From Verrucomicrobiaceae bacterium (lineage in GTDB: Bacteria; Verrucomicrobiota; Verrucomicrobiia; Verrucomicrobiales; Verrucomicrobiaceae), in contig JAIYDW010000140.1 in the NCBI GenBank assembly GCA_027487315.1, forward strand, positions 1 to 34,199: a DNA stretch of 34,199 bases, read 5' to 3'. Of the stretch, positions 31,616 to 34,199 are shown piece after piece. The notes beneath the pieces are model-generated. The model made no database searches. It was not told the origin of the DNA and was given only the letters and a program-made list of their open reading frames with translations. Position numbers and translations under genes: made by a program. The first letter of the stretch is position 1. Every line of letters begins with the position of its first letter.

Positions 31616-33517
31616 CTAGTGTTTCACAGATGCACCGCTCTTGTCCTCAACAAACTTCAGCAGCAGCGGGAATGATGGCTCCGGCATATTCCCATGATCA
31701 AATCCATCCATCTCATGCAGCGTTGTCTCAGCATGCCCGGCGAGCATCATCCGCCAAAAGTAGGCGCACTCTTCGTAACGGCCCATGAGTTCCTTCTCCC
31801 GATCGCCCGTAATGAGCAGGATCGGAGGCGCCTCTCGACGCACATGAAACAATGGCGCAAACGCATCTATGATCGGCTGCGTTTCCTCAATGCCGCGCTC
31901 CTCCCGAATCGTGAAATGCGTGATCACCTGGGGACTCAGCGGAATCAAACCCGCAATTCGATCCGCATCCACTTCGTGTTTCGCCAGCCACTTTTTGTCG
32001 AGCCCGCACATCAGACTCAAGTAAGCGCCCGCACTGTGCCCGCTGACAAAAACCCGATCCGGATCTCCCCCAAACTCCGCAATATGCTTGAAGGTCCAAG
32101 CGATAGCAGCTGCCGCATCCTCAATGAACACCGGCGATTTCACCTCCGGACTGAGACGATAATTCACAGCCACTACAGCCACACCTTGATTGCGTAGAGG
32201 CAGCGGGACGACCCGCTCTCCATGGGTCAGCCCGCCCCCATGAAACCAAATCACCGTGGCAAACGAGCGCTTTTTCGCAGGCGCGTAAACATCAAGTCTG
32301 CATCGTTGCTTCTGCCCGTCAGAGAGGCCCTTCTCTTCCCGATAAAGAAGATCCGTCGTGAGATGGTAATTCAAGTCCGTCAATGCCTTACCCAACTCCA
32401 GACTGACTTCCGAGAGCATGGCTTCCGCCTCCCTGTTCCGGGAGGCAAAGAGCATCTCGGCAACCCGATCAAGTTTCGCGACATCACCACCCCGTTTGCG
32501 GAGCTGATACAGCATCACCGGCAGTCGCAGATCCGCCTTGCTGCCGCATCGAGGTAGGGCCTCAAGGCATCGATACCCGTTGTTGCGAGTCGGCTCAATC
32601 ACTGTCCCCTCCCCATAGTCATTCCATGTCGCTATTTGAATGATCGGCGCCTTGCTCTTCAGGGCGAGTTCAAGCGATTCTGCCAAGGTCTTGCCATCAC
32701 GCGCCGCAATGCTGCCGTAGCTATCGCGCACACCCGCTTGTTTGTAGATGTCTTTGAAACCCGGAAAAGCAGTCGCAATCAGCTTTTCTTCCCGTTCATA
32801 AATCAGCTTGAGCTCCTTCGTCCATTGCGCCGGCGAAACTGACTTGCCACCACTGACCGGCGGCCAGGCAAACACACCCTCCAGGCCGTTCGCCTTCGCA
32901 AGATGTGGCAAGCCGAAAACCACCGGCTTGGTCTTCAGATCAAACTTCCACTTCAAATGCTGCGGTCCAAAAACCATACAGACCGGACGCCCTTCGTGCA
33001 TCACGTAACTCGCATCGCCAAACCAGTTCTCCTGCGCCCACTCAAGATCGCGCTGCGCCTGCATCACGTCTTCACCGTTCTTCAGCGTCTTAACCGCCTG
33101 ATCCTCGTAGCAGATGGCAAACTTCAAGCCCGCCTTCTTGAGCCACGGAATCAGCTTCTGCGTATTCCGATGATTCACTGCATGGTCATGGATCTTGCTG
33201 GTACCATACCAGTCAATGATGACCCCATCGAGCCCAGCCAGTTTCATCAACAGCACCTGGCACTCCAACGCCTGATCATCCCCCGAATCATAGGGACCAA
33301 CGAGCGGGTAGTCATACGAGGCAATCTCACGCTGATCGTCCCACTTCTTTTGATCCGGATCAAAATGCCCCATCGTCCAATGCCAGCCCCACTCCCCACT
33401 CACCTCCTTCGTGGCATACCAGGGCATGTAGTGAGCCAGAAGGACTTTGTCTTCAGGTTCGGCAGCTCCCAAAGAACTGATCCCCAAGACTAAAGTGATG
33501 ATTCGAAACAACGACAT
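31616..33517 (-). CDS. Secreted GH99/GH71-like domain fused to an alpha/beta-hydrolase esterase
   Basis: Predicted 633-residue exported protein with a signal peptide (MSLFRIITLVLGISSLGAAEPED). Residues about 24-330 resemble GH99/GH71-like barrels: LLAHYMPWY, GWHWTMGHFDP, LAGLDGVIIDWYG and IATWNDYGEGTVIEP. Residues about 410-625 form an alpha/beta hydrolase: oxyanion-type FHGGG, nucleophile SGHSAGAY (Ser near 495), LITGDREKELMG and a late GFDHGN with the probable catalytic His. The product may deacylate and cleave the same polysaccharide. The two halves are in one continuous frame. The substrate is unknown. Confidence 0.78.
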   Translation of the reverse strand: MSLFRIITLVLGISSLGAAEPEDKVLLAHYMPWYATKEVSGEWGWHWTMGHFDPDQKKWDDQREIASYDYPLVGPYDSGDDQALECQVLLMKLAGLDGVIIDWYGTSKIHDHAVNHRNTQKLIPWLKKAGLKFAICYEDQAVKTLKNGEDVMQAQRDLEWAQENWFGDASYVMHEGRPVCMVFGPQHLKWKFDLKTKPVVFGLPHLAKANGLEGVFAWPPVSGGKSVSPAQWTKELKLIYEREEKLIATAFPGFKDIYKQAGVRDSYGSIAARDGKTLAESLELALKSKAPIIQIATWNDYGEGTVIEPTRNNGYRCLEALPRCGSKADLRLPVMLYQLRKRGGDVAKLDRVAEMLFASRNREAEAMLSEVSLELGKALTDLNYHLTTDLLYREEKGLSDGQKQRCRLDVYAPAKKRSFATVIWFHGGGLTHGERVVPLPLRNQGVAVVAVNYRLSPEVKSPVFIEDAAAAIAWTFKHIAEFGGDPDRVFVSGHSAGAYLSLMCGLDKKWLAKHEVDADRIAGLIPLSPQVITHFTIREERGIEETQPIIDAFAPLFHVRREAPPILLITGDREKELMGRYEECAYFWRMMLAGHAETTLHEMDGFDHGNMPEPSFPLLLKFVEDKSGASVKH

Positions 33518-33586
33518 CCTACCTGAACGTCTGCATCTCTCAGATCTTCAAGCCCCGATTCACCTTGCACAGCACAGGATTGAGTC

Positions 33587-33615
33587 TTGACACTTCACGT
33601 CCCGCCTCCCATTTT
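33587..33615 (+). promoter_or_regulatory. Possible sigma-70 promoter for the Gfo/Idh/MocA gene
   Basis: A perfect TTGACA hexamer (33587-33592) is followed, after 17 bases, by CATTTT (33610-33615), a weak -10. It lies 45 bases upstream of the ATG at 33660. The -35 is exact but the -10 is poor. Confidence 0.3.
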
Positions 33616-33659
33616 CGATTCCTCGTTCCCCAAATCAATTCATCCAACCACCAAGTCTT

Positions 33660-34199
33660 ATGTCAATCAAAGTAGGAGTTATCGGAGCCGGCGGCATGTT
33701 GCAGTATCACGCAGCAGGATTCCGTCAAGCTGGCGCGGAAATCGTTGCCGTCGCTGACGCAGCCCCTGGCGCTGCCGCCAAAGCCGCTGAGAAATACGGC
33801 ATCGCCAAGTCGTATGAGTCCGTCGAGGCCATGCTCAAAGGCAGCCCGGAGATCAAGGCCGTCAGCGTCATCGTTCCCAACAAGTTTCACAAGCCTTTGA
33901 CCATTCAATGCCTCAAAGCGGGCAAACACGTCTTCTCCGAGAAACCCCCGGCGCTGAACGCCAAAGAAGTGAAGGAAATCATCGTGGCAGCCAAAAAGGC
34001 AGGCAAGAAGGTGCTCTTCAACTTCAACAACCGCGCCCGGCCCGAGTCCCAGGCAATGATGACCTACATCAAACAAGGCGCCGTCGGCATCATCAACTCC
34101 GCTCAGGCCAAATGGATCCGCCGCACTGGCATCCCAGGCTTCGGAGGCTGGTTCACCACCAAGGCTCTCTCCGGTGGCGGCCCGCTCATCGACCTCCTG
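33660..34199 (+). CDS. Gfo/Idh/MocA family NAD(P)-dependent oxidoreductase, 3' end outside the window
   Basis: The first 180 codons of an oxidoreductase are visible and run off the right edge in frame. The N-terminal Rossmann fold begins VGVIGAGGMLQYHAAG, with D33 in VAVADAAPG. VIVPNKFHKPLT and HVFSEKPPALNAKEV carry the family-typical EKP motif. RRTGIPGFGGWFTTKALSGG resembles the start of the C-terminal dimerisation/substrate domain of bacterial sugar dehydrogenases in this family. It probably oxidises a sugar or inositol derivative; the substrate-binding residues are beyond the window. It diverges from the GH99-like/esterase gene across 142 bases. Confidence 0.88.
   Translation, partial: MSIKVGVIGAGGMLQYHAAGFRQAGAEIVAVADAAPGAAAKAAEKYGIAKSYESVEAMLKGSPEIKAVSVIVPNKFHKPLTIQCLKAGKHVFSEKPPALNAKEVKEIIVAAKKAGKKVLFNFNNRARPESQAMMTYIKQGAVGIINSAQAKWIRRTGIPGFGGWFTTKALSGGGPLIDLL

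Overview
The window is a gene-dense, GC-rich bacterial chromosome segment with no rRNA, tRNA, insertion-sequence transposase or phage gene and no gene-free stretch above 300 bases. The gene mix (iron-sulfur bacterial photolyase with its DUF2256 and TIGR03643 companions, secreted GH99-like/esterase and Gfo/Idh/MocA genes) and the very C-rich plus strand suggest a Verrucomicrobiota-type bacterium. This assignment is inference; no marker gene is present.

Layout. (1) About 0.1-4.4 kb: a GNAT acetyltransferase, a radical SAM protein paired with a DUF4130 protein (putative DNA repair pair), and a GT9 glycosyltransferase. (2) 4.5-10.2 kb: a photolyase-centred island holding a DUF2256 zinc ribbon, a small membrane protein, a membrane/peroxiredoxin-like fusion, a renalase-like FAD oxidoreductase, a TIGR03643 protein, a photolyase-like protein whose alpha/beta domain appears to lie after the FAD domain, and an iron-sulfur (6-4)-type photolyase. 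(3) 10.2-22.0 kb: purine ring catabolism, with XdhC, OHCU decarboxylase, a CDA-fold (guanine?) deaminase, adenosine deaminase, HIU hydrolase, allantoate amidohydrolase, allantoinase, ureidoglycine aminohydrolase, ureidoglycolate amidohydrolase and a single-chain xanthine dehydrogenase. (4) 22.0-30.4 kb: reductive pyrimidine catabolism, with a class III aminotransferase (AGXT2/PYD4-like), N-carbamoyl-beta-alanine amidohydrolase, dihydropyrimidinase, CoA-acylating malonate/methylmalonate-semialdehyde dehydrogenase, a plant-PYD1-like dihydropyrimidine dehydrogenase, a LOG-family nucleotide phosphoribohydrolase and a yeast-FCY1-like cytosine deaminase. (5) 30.4-34.2 kb: two secreted carbohydrate-active-type proteins and the start of a Gfo/Idh/MocA oxidoreductase, in a region with more balanced base composition.

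How the genes work together. Regions 3 and 4 form a nearly complete nucleobase salvage-to-energy module. Adenosine and guanine are deaminated, xanthine is oxidised to urate, and HIU is taken through OHCU, allantoin, allantoate, ureidoglycine and ureidoglycolate to glyoxylate, releasing ammonia. Cytosine and uracil pass through dihydrouracil and N-carbamoyl-beta-alanine to beta-alanine, malonic semialdehyde and acetyl-CoA. The aminotransferase sits at the join and could couple glyoxylate from purines to beta-alanine from pyrimidines. Missing from the window are a urate oxidase, any nucleobase permease and any obvious dedicated regulator.

Non-coding features of note are a 159-bp nested inverted-repeat element with 22-bp perfect terminal repeats and a possible TAA target duplication (11581-11739), a heptanucleotide tandem array ending at the start codon of the aminotransferase (21980-22048), and small palindromes between the divergent preA-like and LOG genes.
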